Shown: positions 53,082 through 62,528, counted from the stretch's first letter. The stretch: DNA of 64,000 nt from Ignavibacteriales bacterium (GCA_026390795.1 JAPLFG010000003.1:744001-808000); one strand, 5' to 3'. Notes: generated by a model not told the origin, from the sequence alone. Numbers and translations: made by a program.

Positions 53082-54338
53082 TTATTTTTGTTCTTCTTTT
53101 TTCTCTAACAGTTTTTTGTATTTGTCCATCTTATCAAAATTCTCCTGCCTTATATCACGCAATGCAGAATCGTCTTTAAGTTTTTGAATTCTATCTTTAA
53201 GAGAAGGAAGCAATTCCGCCTTTATCAGCATAATTACTTCTTTTCTAATAGTTTCTTTGGAGTCGTATCCGGCTAAGTAACGTATACCCAAAACCCACCA
53301 AGGAAGATCTTTCAAAAATGGAATCCCTCTACGGACTGAAATTTCTTGATTTTCGAACAAGCCGCCGATGGCAGTTTCTTCTTTATCTAAAAGGAGAACA
53401 TCTGTTGTAACTACATTTTTACTTACGTTTGTACTAAGAGCATCTCTTGAAACCACACTGCTGCGTTCAATATTTAATTTGAGAAGAACGTATGTTATCC
53501 CTTCTTCGTTAAAAATATGAGGCGTAACTTTAATTATGGTTCCGGTCGGATAAAATTTATCGAGAAGATTTCCGGCAAAATCTCTTTCTTTAATTGAGAA
53601 GTCATTTCCAATTTGAGTTGTTCCTTCAACACCGTCTCTTGCTGTAATTATTGGGCGGGCAATAATTTGGCCTAAGTTCTCAGTTTCAAAAAATCTGAAC
53701 AACCCTGTAGCGGTTCCATCCCATTTACCAGCAGTAAAATTTGTGCTGTTATTAATTTCATACGTTGGAGGTTTTTGAATTACCTGCGTTTGACCGGTGT
53801 TAGCTGCTGTTTGCTGTTGCTGCTGTTCTTGAAGCGTAATTATTTTAGTCCCGATTGAAAGACCGGATTGTGAAAGAAGAAATTCCCAGTTAATTCCTCT
53901 TTCACGCAGATCATCAATATTAGCTTCAAAAAGTACGGCGGAAATTTTAACTTCCCTTTCATCTATAGGTGCGTAAGCATCTTTTGCCAATGTAGCTTTT
54001 GATTCGTCTTTCTTTTTAACAATCAATGTAGATTCCGTTTCTTCGACAATTAGATTGTTATATTGGACAATTACAAAGAGCGCTCTTTTATAAGGCCATT
54101 TATCAATTTCAATTCCAATGGGAGTTGTTAGAGTAACAGTAGTAACGATTCTCTTGCCCGTTAATTTTTCACTTACCTTGCTGAGAACCTGGATAGCCTG
54201 ATCGAATGTAATTGTTTCGGAAAGAGAAACAAGTTCCTCCGGGTTTACCGCACCTTTTAATTTTTCTTTCAGATCAACCTGCGCATTGACACTAAATGTT
54301 AACCCGGATAAAAACAAAATTATAAATAGCTTTTTCAT
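53082..54338 (-). CDS. Short type IV pilus secretin (PilQ/MshL-like)
   Basis: A 418-residue exported protein with signal peptide (ending VNAQ), an STN/N0-like domain (ITFDQAIQVLSKVSEK) and N1-like VKISAVLFEANIDDL. The secretin C-domain has TTDVLLLDKEETAIGGLF and RRGIPFLKDLPWWVLG, the usual pre-barrel signature. A charged helical tail of about 45 residues follows. It is much shorter than a full PilQ, so this secretin has few periplasmic domains. It ends the pil operon, 1 bp after the PilO-PilP-like gene. Confidence 0.85.
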   Translation of the reverse strand: MKKLFIILFLSGLTFSVNAQVDLKEKLKGAVNPEELVSLSETITFDQAIQVLSKVSEKLTGKRIVTTVTLTTPIGIEIDKWPYKRALFVIVQYNNLIVEETESTLIVKKKDESKATLAKDAYAPIDEREVKISAVLFEANIDDLRERGINWEFLLSQSGLSIGTKIITLQEQQQQQTAANTGQTQVIQKPPTYEINNSTNFTAGKWDGTATGLFRFFETENLGQIIARPIITARDGVEGTTQIGNDFSIKERDFAGNLLDKFYPTGTIIKVTPHIFNEEGITYVLLKLNIERSSVVSRDALSTNVSKNVVTTDVLLLDKEETAIGGLFENQEISVRRGIPFLKDLPWWVLGIRYLAGYDSKETIRKEVIMLIKAELLPSLKDRIQKLKDDSALRDIRQENFDKMDKYKKLLEKKEEQK

Positions 54339-54339
54339 T

Positions 54340-55227
54340 TTATTTACTCAGTTTTTTTTCTTTTTCAAGTTTCAAAGTAACATTCTCGATGATGCCGCCC
54401 TTATTCAGGACGAAATTCACTTCGGTGTTCTGATAATTTATGTTAGTAAGATATCCCAAATAAACTTTATCTCCTTCCCATAGCAGGTAAGTATTTCCGC
54501 TAGCATCAACCAGAAAAGCTCCGTCAGGAATTAACGCTAAAAGCTGCGCAGATTGAACATCCAACAGGTTGTCTTGGTTAGCAGGTATTTCGTTCCGGAT
54601 TAACGGATAGAAAAAATCGTAAGCTGGGTTGGGTACAATAGAATTTTCTTTAAGATCCTTCACAAAAAATCTATTGTCCGATGAGAAATAAGTTTTGGCT
54701 TTAAATTCATACTTAACCAAATAATGCGGAGTTCCGTCCGCATCTACTTTGACGTTGTTAGATAATGAAACGGCTTCAATTTTCTTTAACTGCTTACTCT
54801 CTTCAATAGCATAAATTAATCTTATAAGATCGTTAAATTCAGCAACTCCATTCAAAGTGTAATGATAAATATTGTAATTAGTAGCTGTCTCTGTTTCATT
54901 GAACTCAATATTTACATATGAATTGCTTGAGAAACCATAGCTGACTTGATTTACAAAATCGAAGAAAGAAGCCTGAGATACATTAAACGGAATATTGTAT
55001 TTTCTATTAGCCAAGATAGAATCGAGTTCTGCAACACGTTTAGTTAGCAATGCAAGCTGAAGATTTAAGGATTCCGTATCAAGTTGATAAAGTTTTAGGT
55101 CTTTAATTTTTTTCTGCTTCTCGCTTATTTTAGCTTTTTGATAAACAAAGTTAAAAGCAACACTGCTCAAACCAATGATAATGAAAATTATCAGAATGAT
55201 GATTGTATTTTTAACTTTGCTGCTCAT
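54340..55227 (-). CDS. PilO-like inner-membrane protein with PilP-like C-terminus
   Basis: A 295-residue protein. One N-terminal TM helix (IIILIIFIIIGLSSVAF), a coiled coil (to about residue 75), and a ferredoxin-like PilO domain are followed by a second C-terminal domain with a PilP-like beta core (NTYLLWEGDKVYLGYLT, NKGGIIENVTLKL). This looks like PilO and PilP fused in one chain, which would join the inner-membrane assembly and the secretin. It overlaps the PilM-PilN gene by ATGA and is followed by the secretin gene 1 bp on. Confidence 0.65.
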   Translation of the reverse strand: MSSKVKNTIIILIIFIIIGLSSVAFNFVYQKAKISEKQKKIKDLKLYQLDTESLNLQLALLTKRVAELDSILANRKYNIPFNVSQASFFDFVNQVSYGFSSNSYVNIEFNETETATNYNIYHYTLNGVAEFNDLIRLIYAIEESKQLKKIEAVSLSNNVKVDADGTPHYLVKYEFKAKTYFSSDNRFFVKDLKENSIVPNPAYDFFYPLIRNEIPANQDNLLDVQSAQLLALIPDGAFLVDASGNTYLLWEGDKVYLGYLTNINYQNTEVNFVLNKGGIIENVTLKLEKEKKLSK

Positions 55228-56780
55228 TGAGTCTTCGTTGAATCGTTTTGTAATCTTAAGTTAATTGTGTATGAGAAAGCGCTCTTTTCTCTTAACGGTT
55301 CGAAATTAATGTTTTTGAGAAGTGACGATTTGTTAATACCAGCAAATTCGGTAAGCACACTTCTGGATAATGAATAACCTGTAAGTTTAATTTCGTCTCT
55401 AGAAACCGGTTCTATTTTACTAACCCAAAAATTTCTTCTTGTTTCGGCAAAATCTGAAATTTTTCCAAGCGATGAGTTCCACAGGCCGGCTCCTTCACTA
55501 GCGTCGTCGATAATTTTTTGTGTGGCATCAAAACTATTTATTCGGGTTTCGAGTGGAGTGATTTCTTGTACAAGAGCCTGATTCTGTATTTGTCTCTGAT
55601 TAAGACGGTTAATTTCAAAATCCAATTCCTTTATATCTCTAAAATTGGATAGAGTTTTGAAAGTAAAGAAAAACGCGGCGCCGAATAAGAAAGGCATTAA
55701 TGCGTAGCTATGCCATCCGAATTGTAAAAACTTTTGATTCTCTTGAATATATTTTGGTAGAAAATTTACACCTACGTGCGTCTTATCCAATTCATCGAAA
55801 TATTCAATCCCGGCTGAAATTGGAATTGCAAACAAAGCGAGATTTTTCTGGTCTTCTTCGTTGAGTTCTGTTGAATCGAAGTTTTCAAATTTTAGTTCCG
55901 ATACATTTGCTTCCGGAAACGTACCGTAAAAGGAAAGGATTAAATTTTCAGATCTGTCTTCTCCGCATAAAATAATGTTATCGAGTTTAGAAATACCGCC
56001 GTTTTCCATTTCAAGAAGAATTTTTGAAAAATAAACATCATACGTATGAAGATTTTTTGTACCGATGTCTAGCGGTGAACCGATATGTTTTAATTTTTGT
56101 CCTTCTAGAAAAATAAGTTTACTATATTCTTTTCCAATGTAAACAATGAGCGAATTATCTTCCGGGAAAAATTTTGTTGATTTTGAAACATAATACGTAA
56201 GAGAAAGTTCAGCTGTTTTTATTGTAGGAATTTTCAGATAACGTCGCTTATTAAAATTTGCAAGCTGACCAATCAAATCAACACAAGGCATATCCCCTTC
56301 AAGAAAAACCCCGAGCATTGATTTTTCATTCATTTCAGTAATATCAACTAAATCTTCTGTAACCGTAATTCCTTTTGTTACTTGAAGATCACTAATAACC
56401 GATTGTATTAATTTCTTCTTGTTTTGATTGCGCGGTCCATCGTATGAATGATAGTTTACTATCGGTTCGGTTACAATCGGAATGAAAAGCATATTACGTA
56501 ATTTCAAATCGTGCAGCGCGGCATCAAGCATTTCAACGTCTGAACTTTCGTGAGATTGTGAATCTACAGTACTCACTGAATCGAGGTTGTCGAAGGATAA
56601 ATCGGTATCCATTACCTTATTTTCCAATTCAACCATTACTTCCTTCTTTGAAGAAGAAAGAATTGATCGGGAAACGGTTAAGGATGATACGCGATGAACC
56701 TTGACACCGTTATTATCTTTGGATAAAACAGCAAGTTTTGCATCGGTTCCTTCGCAATATAGACAAACAACCTGTTTCAA
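55224..56780 (-). CDS. PilM-PilN fusion protein
   Basis: A 518-residue protein. The N-terminal 340 residues form an actin-like PilM-type domain (VCLYCEGTDAKLAVL at the start, LIVYIGKEYSKLIFL in the middle). A TM helix near residue 350 (LMPFLFGAAFFFTF) follows, then a PilN-like coiled coil (RDIKELDFEINRLNQ) and a C-terminal ferredoxin-like domain. PilM normally binds the PilN N-terminal tail; here they are covalently joined. It lies 1 bp after the PilT-like gene and overlaps the PilO-like gene. Confidence 0.72.
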   Translation of the reverse strand: MKQVVCLYCEGTDAKLAVLSKDNNGVKVHRVSSLTVSRSILSSSKKEVMVELENKVMDTDLSFDNLDSVSTVDSQSHESSDVEMLDAALHDLKLRNMLFIPIVTEPIVNYHSYDGPRNQNKKKLIQSVISDLQVTKGITVTEDLVDITEMNEKSMLGVFLEGDMPCVDLIGQLANFNKRRYLKIPTIKTAELSLTYYVSKSTKFFPEDNSLIVYIGKEYSKLIFLEGQKLKHIGSPLDIGTKNLHTYDVYFSKILLEMENGGISKLDNIILCGEDRSENLILSFYGTFPEANVSELKFENFDSTELNEEDQKNLALFAIPISAGIEYFDELDKTHVGVNFLPKYIQENQKFLQFGWHSYALMPFLFGAAFFFTFKTLSNFRDIKELDFEINRLNQRQIQNQALVQEITPLETRINSFDATQKIIDDASEGAGLWNSSLGKISDFAETRRNFWVSKIEPVSRDEIKLTGYSLSRSVLTEFAGINKSSLLKNINFEPLREKSAFSYTINLRLQNDSTKTQ

Positions 56781-56781
56781 A

Positions 56782-58005
56782 TTATCCTTTCATCAATTGC
56801 AAGATTCTGGTCTTATTATTAGCGTAAGACACGGCATTTTCCTTAGAAATCTTTCTTTCTGCATACAAACGTAGCAAATCTTGTTCCATCGTAATCATGC
56901 CTTGAGGGGCGCCTTGATTGATCATCATGTAAATTTCACTCGTATTATTGTTCTTTATTGCCGCTTTAACAGAAGGAGTAACTATTAGAACCTCTTTTGC
57001 AAGCACACGTTTGCCATCTAAACTCGGCACCAATTTTTGAGAAACGACCGATATTAAGACATCCGCTAGTCTATTTCTCACTCTTTCCTGCTCATTTGGA
57101 TGTATTTCTGCAACTATTCTATCAATTGATTCAGTCGCCGAAGAGGTATGAAGTGTTGAAAAAACTTTATGACCAGTGTCTGTAACCTCCAGAGCTGATA
57201 AAATTGTCTCCGGATCACGCATTTCTCCAATTACAATTATGTCCGGGTCTTGTCGCAATGATTGTATTACTCCCTCTTTGAATGATATTACATCTCTTCC
57301 AACTTCGCGATGTTTAATAATTGAGACTCGGGATTTATGGACAAACTCAACCGGAGAAGCAATAACAACTATATGACATGGGTCAGAATCGTTATGATAA
57401 TCTATAATCGCATCAAGTGTTGCCGATTTACCGGAACCCGTAATTCCGGTTATTAATGATAGCCCAAATTTTATATAATTGTGGCTCATCATTTTAATTG
57501 CGAACGGGTGAAAATCGAGAGATTCGATAGGACGAATTCTGGCTTGAATATAACGCATATTTAAAGCCACACTATCAAGATCAAAATAAGCATCGGCACG
57601 AAAACGAACTACTGCTTGCACTTTATCATACTTGAAAGAATAGCTAAAATCCAAATTTCTTTCAGACAGAAGCATTTCGCATTGGGTTTTGTTCAATAGC
57701 GCAATGATTAGTGTCGAAGCTTCATCTTCTGAAAACTGGGGAAGATCGCTAGCACGTTCTTTTTTGCCAAAGATCCTCATCCATACAAAATTTTGTGCTC
57801 CGTATCCGCCGATTTCGATATCGGATGCTTGACGGTCAATCATTGTTCCCAGTATATTATTAATCAAGTTAAGCAACTGCATTTTATGTTCAACTTGAAG
57901 TTCGTTTATATGCTCAATAATATATCGAACACGTTCCGGACCTAGGACAGTTGTAGGAATTTTTGTGGTAAATGCTGTGAGGATTTGTTTTGCGTCTGCA
58001 ATCAT
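56782..58005 (-). CDS. PilT/PilU-like type IV pilus retraction ATPase
   Basis: About 407 residues from the ATG at 58005; a TTG just upstream is the alternative. Walker A is ITGSGKSATLDAI near residue 185, followed by the Asp-box region (VIASPVEFVHKS), Walker B DPDIIVIGEMRDPETILSA and the His box FSTLHTSSATESIDR. The C-terminus with TMEQDLLRLYAERKI follows PilT. It powers pilus retraction. It is 73 bp after pilB, in the same operon. Confidence 0.9.
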   Translation of the reverse strand: MIADAKQILTAFTTKIPTTVLGPERVRYIIEHINELQVEHKMQLLNLINNILGTMIDRQASDIEIGGYGAQNFVWMRIFGKKERASDLPQFSEDEASTLIIALLNKTQCEMLLSERNLDFSYSFKYDKVQAVVRFRADAYFDLDSVALNMRYIQARIRPIESLDFHPFAIKMMSHNYIKFGLSLITGITGSGKSATLDAIIDYHNDSDPCHIVVIASPVEFVHKSRVSIIKHREVGRDVISFKEGVIQSLRQDPDIIVIGEMRDPETILSALEVTDTGHKVFSTLHTSSATESIDRIVAEIHPNEQERVRNRLADVLISVVSQKLVPSLDGKRVLAKEVLIVTPSVKAAIKNNNTSEIYMMINQGAPQGMITMEQDLLRLYAERKISKENAVSYANNKTRILQLMKG

Positions 58006-58078
58006 CAAGAATAACCGTCTTAATTGGTGAAAAGCATAGTATAAAATACTTTATTTAAATATAATAAGCATTGTAAAA

Positions 58079-59866
58079 TTAGTCTTCCATTGTCGCGCCG
58101 ATCACTTCCTGAATTGAAGTTAAGCCAAGTTTAACTTTTTCAAAGCCGGAATCTCTCAAACTCATTGTTCCATCTAGTCTGGCTTGATTTCTAATAGCTT
58201 CTTCATCAACATCTTCTCCAGAACTAACAATCGCCTTTCTAATTTCTTTTGTGAAATAGAGCGCTTCATGAATTGCCATTCTACCTTTATATCCCGTGTG
58301 ATTACATCTCTCGCAACTACCCGCTTCGAAAATTTCGTAACCGGTCCATTCTTTAATATCTAGACCGGAAGGAAGAATGTGTTCTTCTAGGTTTGCAACT
58401 TTCTTCTTACAGTTTTCACATAGTTTTCTTATGAGACGTTGTGCCACAATAATATTAATCGCGTAAGCAATTAAAAACGGTTCTACTCCCATTTTAAATA
58501 AACGTGCAACTGCGCTTGGCGCATCGTTAGTGTGCAATGTTGAAAATGTTAAATGTCCGGTGTTTGCAAGCTTTATAGCTGTCTCAGCTGTTTCTTTATC
58601 GCGCATTTCACCAACCAGAACAATGTCTGGATCGTGACGAAGAATTGATCTGATTGCTTGTTCAAAATTCATTTTATAACCGATCTTTAACTGTCTGGCG
58701 CCTTCAATAACATATTCAACCGGATCTTCAACCGTAAGAATATTTTTTTCAGGTGTAATAACTTGATATAACGCGGCAACAAGAGTGGTTGATTTTCCGC
58801 TTCCAGTTGGGCCGGTCAAAATAATCATTCCTTGAGGTAGATTGATTGCTTTAGCAAAAGCAGTGTGCGCATAACCGGTAAGACCAAGTTTGCCTAAATC
58901 ACGTATTACTTTTCGATCGTCAAGAATTCTTATTACAATGCTCTCAAATTTGTTTTTTAATTCTGTTCCGACCATTGGTAATACAGAAACTCTGTAACGA
59001 ATTATATGTCCATCTATTTCGCGCTGAATAAAACCGTCTTGAGCTCGTTCCCGTTCAAATCGGTCAAGACCTTTGGACCGATCTTTTACAACAGCCATAA
59101 CAGCTTCCGGCAAGGTTCCTTCTTGAGTATGCCAAAGCATTAATTTTCCATCAAGACGAAAATGAATTTCAGTTTTATTGCCTGATTTGGGAATTAAATG
59201 AATATCGCTGACTCCTTTACGGGTTCCCTCAACCAATGCTGCTTCAACAAGGTTAACAAGTGCGCTTTTATTAATTTCAGCATCAAGTTCTTCTTCATTA
59301 ACCGAGGCTTCATCCTGAACCACTTGAATCTCTTCCCCCGCTTCCTGAATCATTCTTAAATATTCATTTTCGGTTGGGGCCAGAATTGAAACAAGTTTAT
59401 CGTAATCTCGTTTTCGAAGATAATTTATTTCATATTTTTTTACGTTTAGTGTATAGGCAACTTTAGCAAGATTTCTGTCTGTGGGGTCCACGGCTGCTAG
59501 AATTAACTTATCTTTAATTTTATCGTCATATTTGAATGGAATTACCCTGTGTGTAAGAAGCATTTTTTTTACATCATCACCCTGACGCGTCATCAAGTTT
59601 TTTATTTCTGCTATACGTTCATCCGAAAGTTCTTCCGGACGAACATTAAGTTCTTTAAAAGCATATAGTACCGCTACTTCTCTAAAAATAATATCGTGAT
59701 CAAATTTGAATTCATCAACCAGGATCTGAGCAAGGTTTCTCTTCAGCTTTGTTTGATCCGCGTCTTTAATTTTGAGTGATTGTTCTAATATGGAGTGATC
59801 AATTATTCCTTTCTTTAAGAGAAGGTAACCAATCTTATCAGTCATCTCAAGCTGAGCATCTATCAT
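58079..59866 (-). CDS. pilB: Type IV pilus extension ATPase PilB (GspE family)
   Basis: A 595-residue secretion ATPase. An N-terminal T2SSE_N domain spans about 1-170. Walker A is TGPTGSGKSTTLVAA near residue 350, with Walker B DPDIVLVGEMRDKETAE and TGHLTFSTLHTNDAP. A four-Cys zinc site follows (CENCKKKV and CERCNHTGYKGR). This is the extension motor. An AAGGAAG ribosome-binding site precedes the ATG. It sits 22 bp after pilC. Confidence 0.94.
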   Translation of the reverse strand: MIDAQLEMTDKIGYLLLKKGIIDHSILEQSLKIKDADQTKLKRNLAQILVDEFKFDHDIIFREVAVLYAFKELNVRPEELSDERIAEIKNLMTRQGDDVKKMLLTHRVIPFKYDDKIKDKLILAAVDPTDRNLAKVAYTLNVKKYEINYLRKRDYDKLVSILAPTENEYLRMIQEAGEEIQVVQDEASVNEEELDAEINKSALVNLVEAALVEGTRKGVSDIHLIPKSGNKTEIHFRLDGKLMLWHTQEGTLPEAVMAVVKDRSKGLDRFERERAQDGFIQREIDGHIIRYRVSVLPMVGTELKNKFESIVIRILDDRKVIRDLGKLGLTGYAHTAFAKAINLPQGMIILTGPTGSGKSTTLVAALYQVITPEKNILTVEDPVEYVIEGARQLKIGYKMNFEQAIRSILRHDPDIVLVGEMRDKETAETAIKLANTGHLTFSTLHTNDAPSAVARLFKMGVEPFLIAYAINIIVAQRLIRKLCENCKKKVANLEEHILPSGLDIKEWTGYEIFEAGSCERCNHTGYKGRMAIHEALYFTKEIRKAIVSSGEDVDEEAIRNQARLDGTMSLRDSGFEKVKLGLTSIQEVIGATMED

Positions 59867-59888
59867 TGTTGATTCTTCCTTAATATTT

Positions 59889-61232
59889 TTATTTCATTGA
59901 TGGTGATTTTGGATTAATAGTTGCTGTTTCGGCCGATACAAGAGTAAGTCCAATCATCACTATCATAATAACCATCGCAATTCCAACTTGTATAAGTTCT
60001 ATAACATTTTTTAATCTAAATACTGTTTCGCTTTCATAATAATTTGCAAGCTGGAAAGCGGTATTTTTTATTGTACCGGTTTCTTCACCCGAGTGAAATC
60101 TTGATAATGCCGTTTCTGTAAACACGCCGCAAGCTTCGAATGATTCTGTAATTCCAACTCCTTTTTTAATCATAAGAGGAATTGCAACATTTTTAATTTG
60201 TTGTTCAAAGTAAACGTTTCCGGTAGCTTCGGCGGCAATTCGAATCGGCTCTATACTTTCAGCTGAGCCGCTATAGAGAGTATAAAATACTCGACAGAAA
60301 ACTTCAATACATGTTTTATGAATTAACGAGCCCATTACCGGAAGTTTGAGCATATAGCGGTCAAAAAATAATCTACCTTTTTTTGTCTTACCAAATTGCC
60401 AAAGTATAATCGGCGGAGCTATACAAACAATGGCGACTAAAAGACCATTTCCCATAAGAAAGTTACTTATCTTCAATGTAGCCGCTGTCATTGGCGGAAG
60501 CGGTATATCAAACTTTACAAACAATTTTGCTGTTGCCGGAAAAATATACCCGACATAAAAAAGTACAGCTAGAAAAAGCACAAACAGAGTTACCATAGGA
60601 GTGATTAGAGCGCTTCGCAAGTTTTTTTTAAATTCTTGTTGTCTTTCTAAAAATTTTGCGGTTGCTTTATAAATTTCCGACATGTTACCACTCTTTGATG
60701 CAAGTCCAAGCATATATGCTGTAAATTTTCCAAACACCGATTGATAACGTAAAAAAGTAGTCTCGCTATCCGCACCTTTTTTAAGTTCATTGTTGATTTG
60801 TTTTAATGCTTCTTTAAGAGATTTGTTTGAAGTATCATTTATAAGTAAAGTTAGAATTTCACTATAAGGGAGTTTTTGCTCTAACAATTCGGCACTTATT
60901 TTTACAAATGAAACAATATCCTGCTGAGGTGGTTTGAAATTAAATTCCAAATATTTTCTATTGACTGAAATTACTTCATAACCAAGTTTACGTAATGCGT
61001 TTACAACCTCATCTTTATTGTAGGCTCTCTGTTCCCCGGTTATCGGTTTTTCCTTACCGCGTTTAATTTTATAAACGTAACCTACTCTTTTTTCAATTTT
61101 TTGAATTTTAAGCTGATTTTTTTCGGCAAGTTTTTGAATCTTTTTTTTCGCCTCACCAAATGACGGCTCGCTAAAGCTTCCGCTTATTATTTGACCGTTA
61201 GGTTTTTGCGCAGTAAATCTAGTTTCGATCAT
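59889..61232 (-). CDS. pilC: Type IV pilus inner-membrane platform protein PilC (GspF family)
   Basis: A 447-residue membrane protein. Two T2SF domains are visible: the first has ELLEQKLPYSEILTLLI and GLASKSGNMSEIYKA, the second LIHKTCIEVFCRVFYTLY and FHSGEETGTIKNTA. Three hydrophobic helices follow the usual pattern. The first 90 residues are basic and unusual (YVYKIKRGKEKPITGEQR). It turns with PilB/PilT to move pilin. Its gene starts 22 bp after a perfect 13-bp hairpin that follows the pilin-like gene. Confidence 0.9.
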   Translation of the reverse strand: MIETRFTAQKPNGQIISGSFSEPSFGEAKKKIQKLAEKNQLKIQKIEKRVGYVYKIKRGKEKPITGEQRAYNKDEVVNALRKLGYEVISVNRKYLEFNFKPPQQDIVSFVKISAELLEQKLPYSEILTLLINDTSNKSLKEALKQINNELKKGADSETTFLRYQSVFGKFTAYMLGLASKSGNMSEIYKATAKFLERQQEFKKNLRSALITPMVTLFVLFLAVLFYVGYIFPATAKLFVKFDIPLPPMTAATLKISNFLMGNGLLVAIVCIAPPIILWQFGKTKKGRLFFDRYMLKLPVMGSLIHKTCIEVFCRVFYTLYSGSAESIEPIRIAAEATGNVYFEQQIKNVAIPLMIKKGVGITESFEACGVFTETALSRFHSGEETGTIKNTAFQLANYYESETVFRLKNVIELIQVGIAMVIMIVMIGLTLVSAETATINPKSPSMK

Positions 61233-61254
61233 TGCATAATTCTTAATTAAATGA

Positions 61255-61287
61255 GAAAGCCGATAGATTTATGTTCTATCGGCTTTC
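61255..61287 (-). terminator. Perfect 13-bp hairpin between pilin-like gene and pilC
   Basis: GAAAGCCGATAGA at 61255-61267 pairs with the arm at 61275-61287, with a 7-nt loop. The tail on the minus strand is only TCATTTAA, so it is probably an attenuating or transcript-stabilising hairpin rather than a full stop. Confidence 0.6.
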
Positions 61288-61312
61288 AATTTAAGAAAAT
61301 TCCAGTTAAAAA

Positions 61313-61702
61313 TTAATTATTAACGACTGTCGTCATATTAGTAGGTGTCACAGTCATTGTAGCCTTAACCTTGGCTGCACCATCATTACCGGTTTCTGTT
61401 CCAGTACCGACTAGAGTTACTTGTTGAGCTGCAACGGTTGCGGCAACAGCGGCACTCATGTTTGAAGTAGTTTGTAATTGTTGCGGTACAACCCAATTGG
61501 TGAATGTATTATTTCCACCACCTAGAGCTGTTGGTTTTCTGTAATAACCTTGTGCCATTGATCCGATTGTAGTTAAATCGGCAATAACTGCATCTCGGTT
61601 GGATGAAGCAGCACTCGCGGTGAACACATTGATACCAACTACAACAGCGATACCTACAATGATAACGCCAAGAACGATGAGTAATAATTGTTGTTGACCC
61701 AT
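61313..61702 (-). CDS. Pilin-like protein 1, non-canonical N-terminus
   Basis: A 129-residue protein with N-terminus MGQQQLLLIVLGVIIVGIA, one long hydrophobic helix, then a Thr/Ala/Asn-rich globular part ending TTVVNN. It sits immediately upstream of pilC and in line with pilB, pilT and the alignment genes, so it is probably the major pilin or an associated pilin. It lacks the usual prepilin pattern of a charged leader, Gly, Phe and Glu at +5. A GAGGAG ribosome-binding site precedes the ATG. Its paralogue lies 183 bp upstream. Confidence 0.7.
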   Translation of the reverse strand: MGQQQLLLIVLGVIIVGIAVVVGINVFTASAASSNRDAVIADLTTIGSMAQGYYRKPTALGGGNNTFTNWVVPQQLQTTSNMSAAVAATVAAQQVTLVGTGTETGNDGAAKVKATMTVTPTNMTTVVNN

Positions 61703-61817
61703 TTTTGAACTCCTCTTTTTTGTTGTTAATTAGTTAAAAGAAAATAGACACATAATTAATTTGTTTTTGTACCTTCCTTATTTTGAGCAACTGCAACAAT
61801 AATTTTTTTTCTATATA

Positions 61818-61832
61818 CCATTTACTGTGCCA
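61818..61832 (-). promoter_or_regulatory. Candidate sigma-54 site upstream of pilin-like gene 1
   Basis: On the minus strand TGGCACAGTAAATGG has the -24 TGGCAC block and a -12 ATGG, versus the TTGC consensus, with the correct 10-bp spacing between the conserved GG and the -12 G. It is about 115 nt before the pilin ATG. One -12 base is off-consensus. Confidence 0.3.
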
Positions 61833-61885
61833 CAATTTTTATAAAATGTATTGTTTCTATTTTATCTTTTAGCAAAACTTAAACA

Positions 61886-62278
61886 TTAATTATTAACTGT
61901 CGTTGAAATAATTGCATTCGGTCCAACAACCATTGTCACTCCGACAACAGTTGAACCATCTTTACCTATCTCCGTACCTAATCCAACTAGACTAACCGAC
62001 TGTGCTGCAATTGTAACATTTACTGGTGTACCCATATTTAATGTTTGCACTAGAGCTGGTGGAACAGTCCAACCAGTAAATGAATTTGAGCCGCCAGTTA
62101 ATATTGCTGCTTTTCTATAGTATTGTTGCGCCGTTAAAGCAATGTTCGTTAGATCTATTATTACCGCTTCTCTGTTTGACTCCATAGCACTTGCAGTAAA
62201 TACACTAATAGCAACTACGACTGCTATACCAATTACAATAACACCGAGTACAAGTAGTAATAATTGTTGTTGACCCAC
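61886..62278 (-). CDS. Pilin-like protein 2, paralogue of pilin-like protein 1
   Basis: A 130-residue paralogue. The N-terminus MGQQQLLLLVLGVIVIGIA, central REAVIIDLTNIALTAQQYYRK and C-terminal STTVNN align along the full length with the neighbour. The start is GTG at 62278, with GGAG 10 bases upstream; no in-frame ATG is near. The first 14 residues are nearly identical to those of copy 1 and the rest has diverged, so the helix is conserved and the exposed face varies. It lies between aspS and copy 1. Confidence 0.7.
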   Translation of the reverse strand: MGQQQLLLLVLGVIVIGIAVVVAISVFTASAMESNREAVIIDLTNIALTAQQYYRKAAILTGGSNSFTGWTVPPALVQTLNMGTPVNVTIAAQSVSLVGLGTEIGKDGSTVVGVTMVVGPNAIISTTVNN

Positions 62279-62528
62279 AAAACATCTCCAAGAAAACTGT
62301 GAACTGGTAATTTTTTCCGATTATCTCAAGTCTAAGCTTATTATTTCAATACTATACACTCAATATTCAGACCAAATTTAGTCTACCAGATATTTCATAT
62401 TTTCTTTGAAAATAATATAAAAAACAAAACTATTAATGCAAAGGAAAATCTTTGACAAATTGGATGGTCTTGTCCCTTGGGTAGAACTTACCTGTAAAAT
62501 AGGGGAAGTACAATCCCAGAATGTGAGA

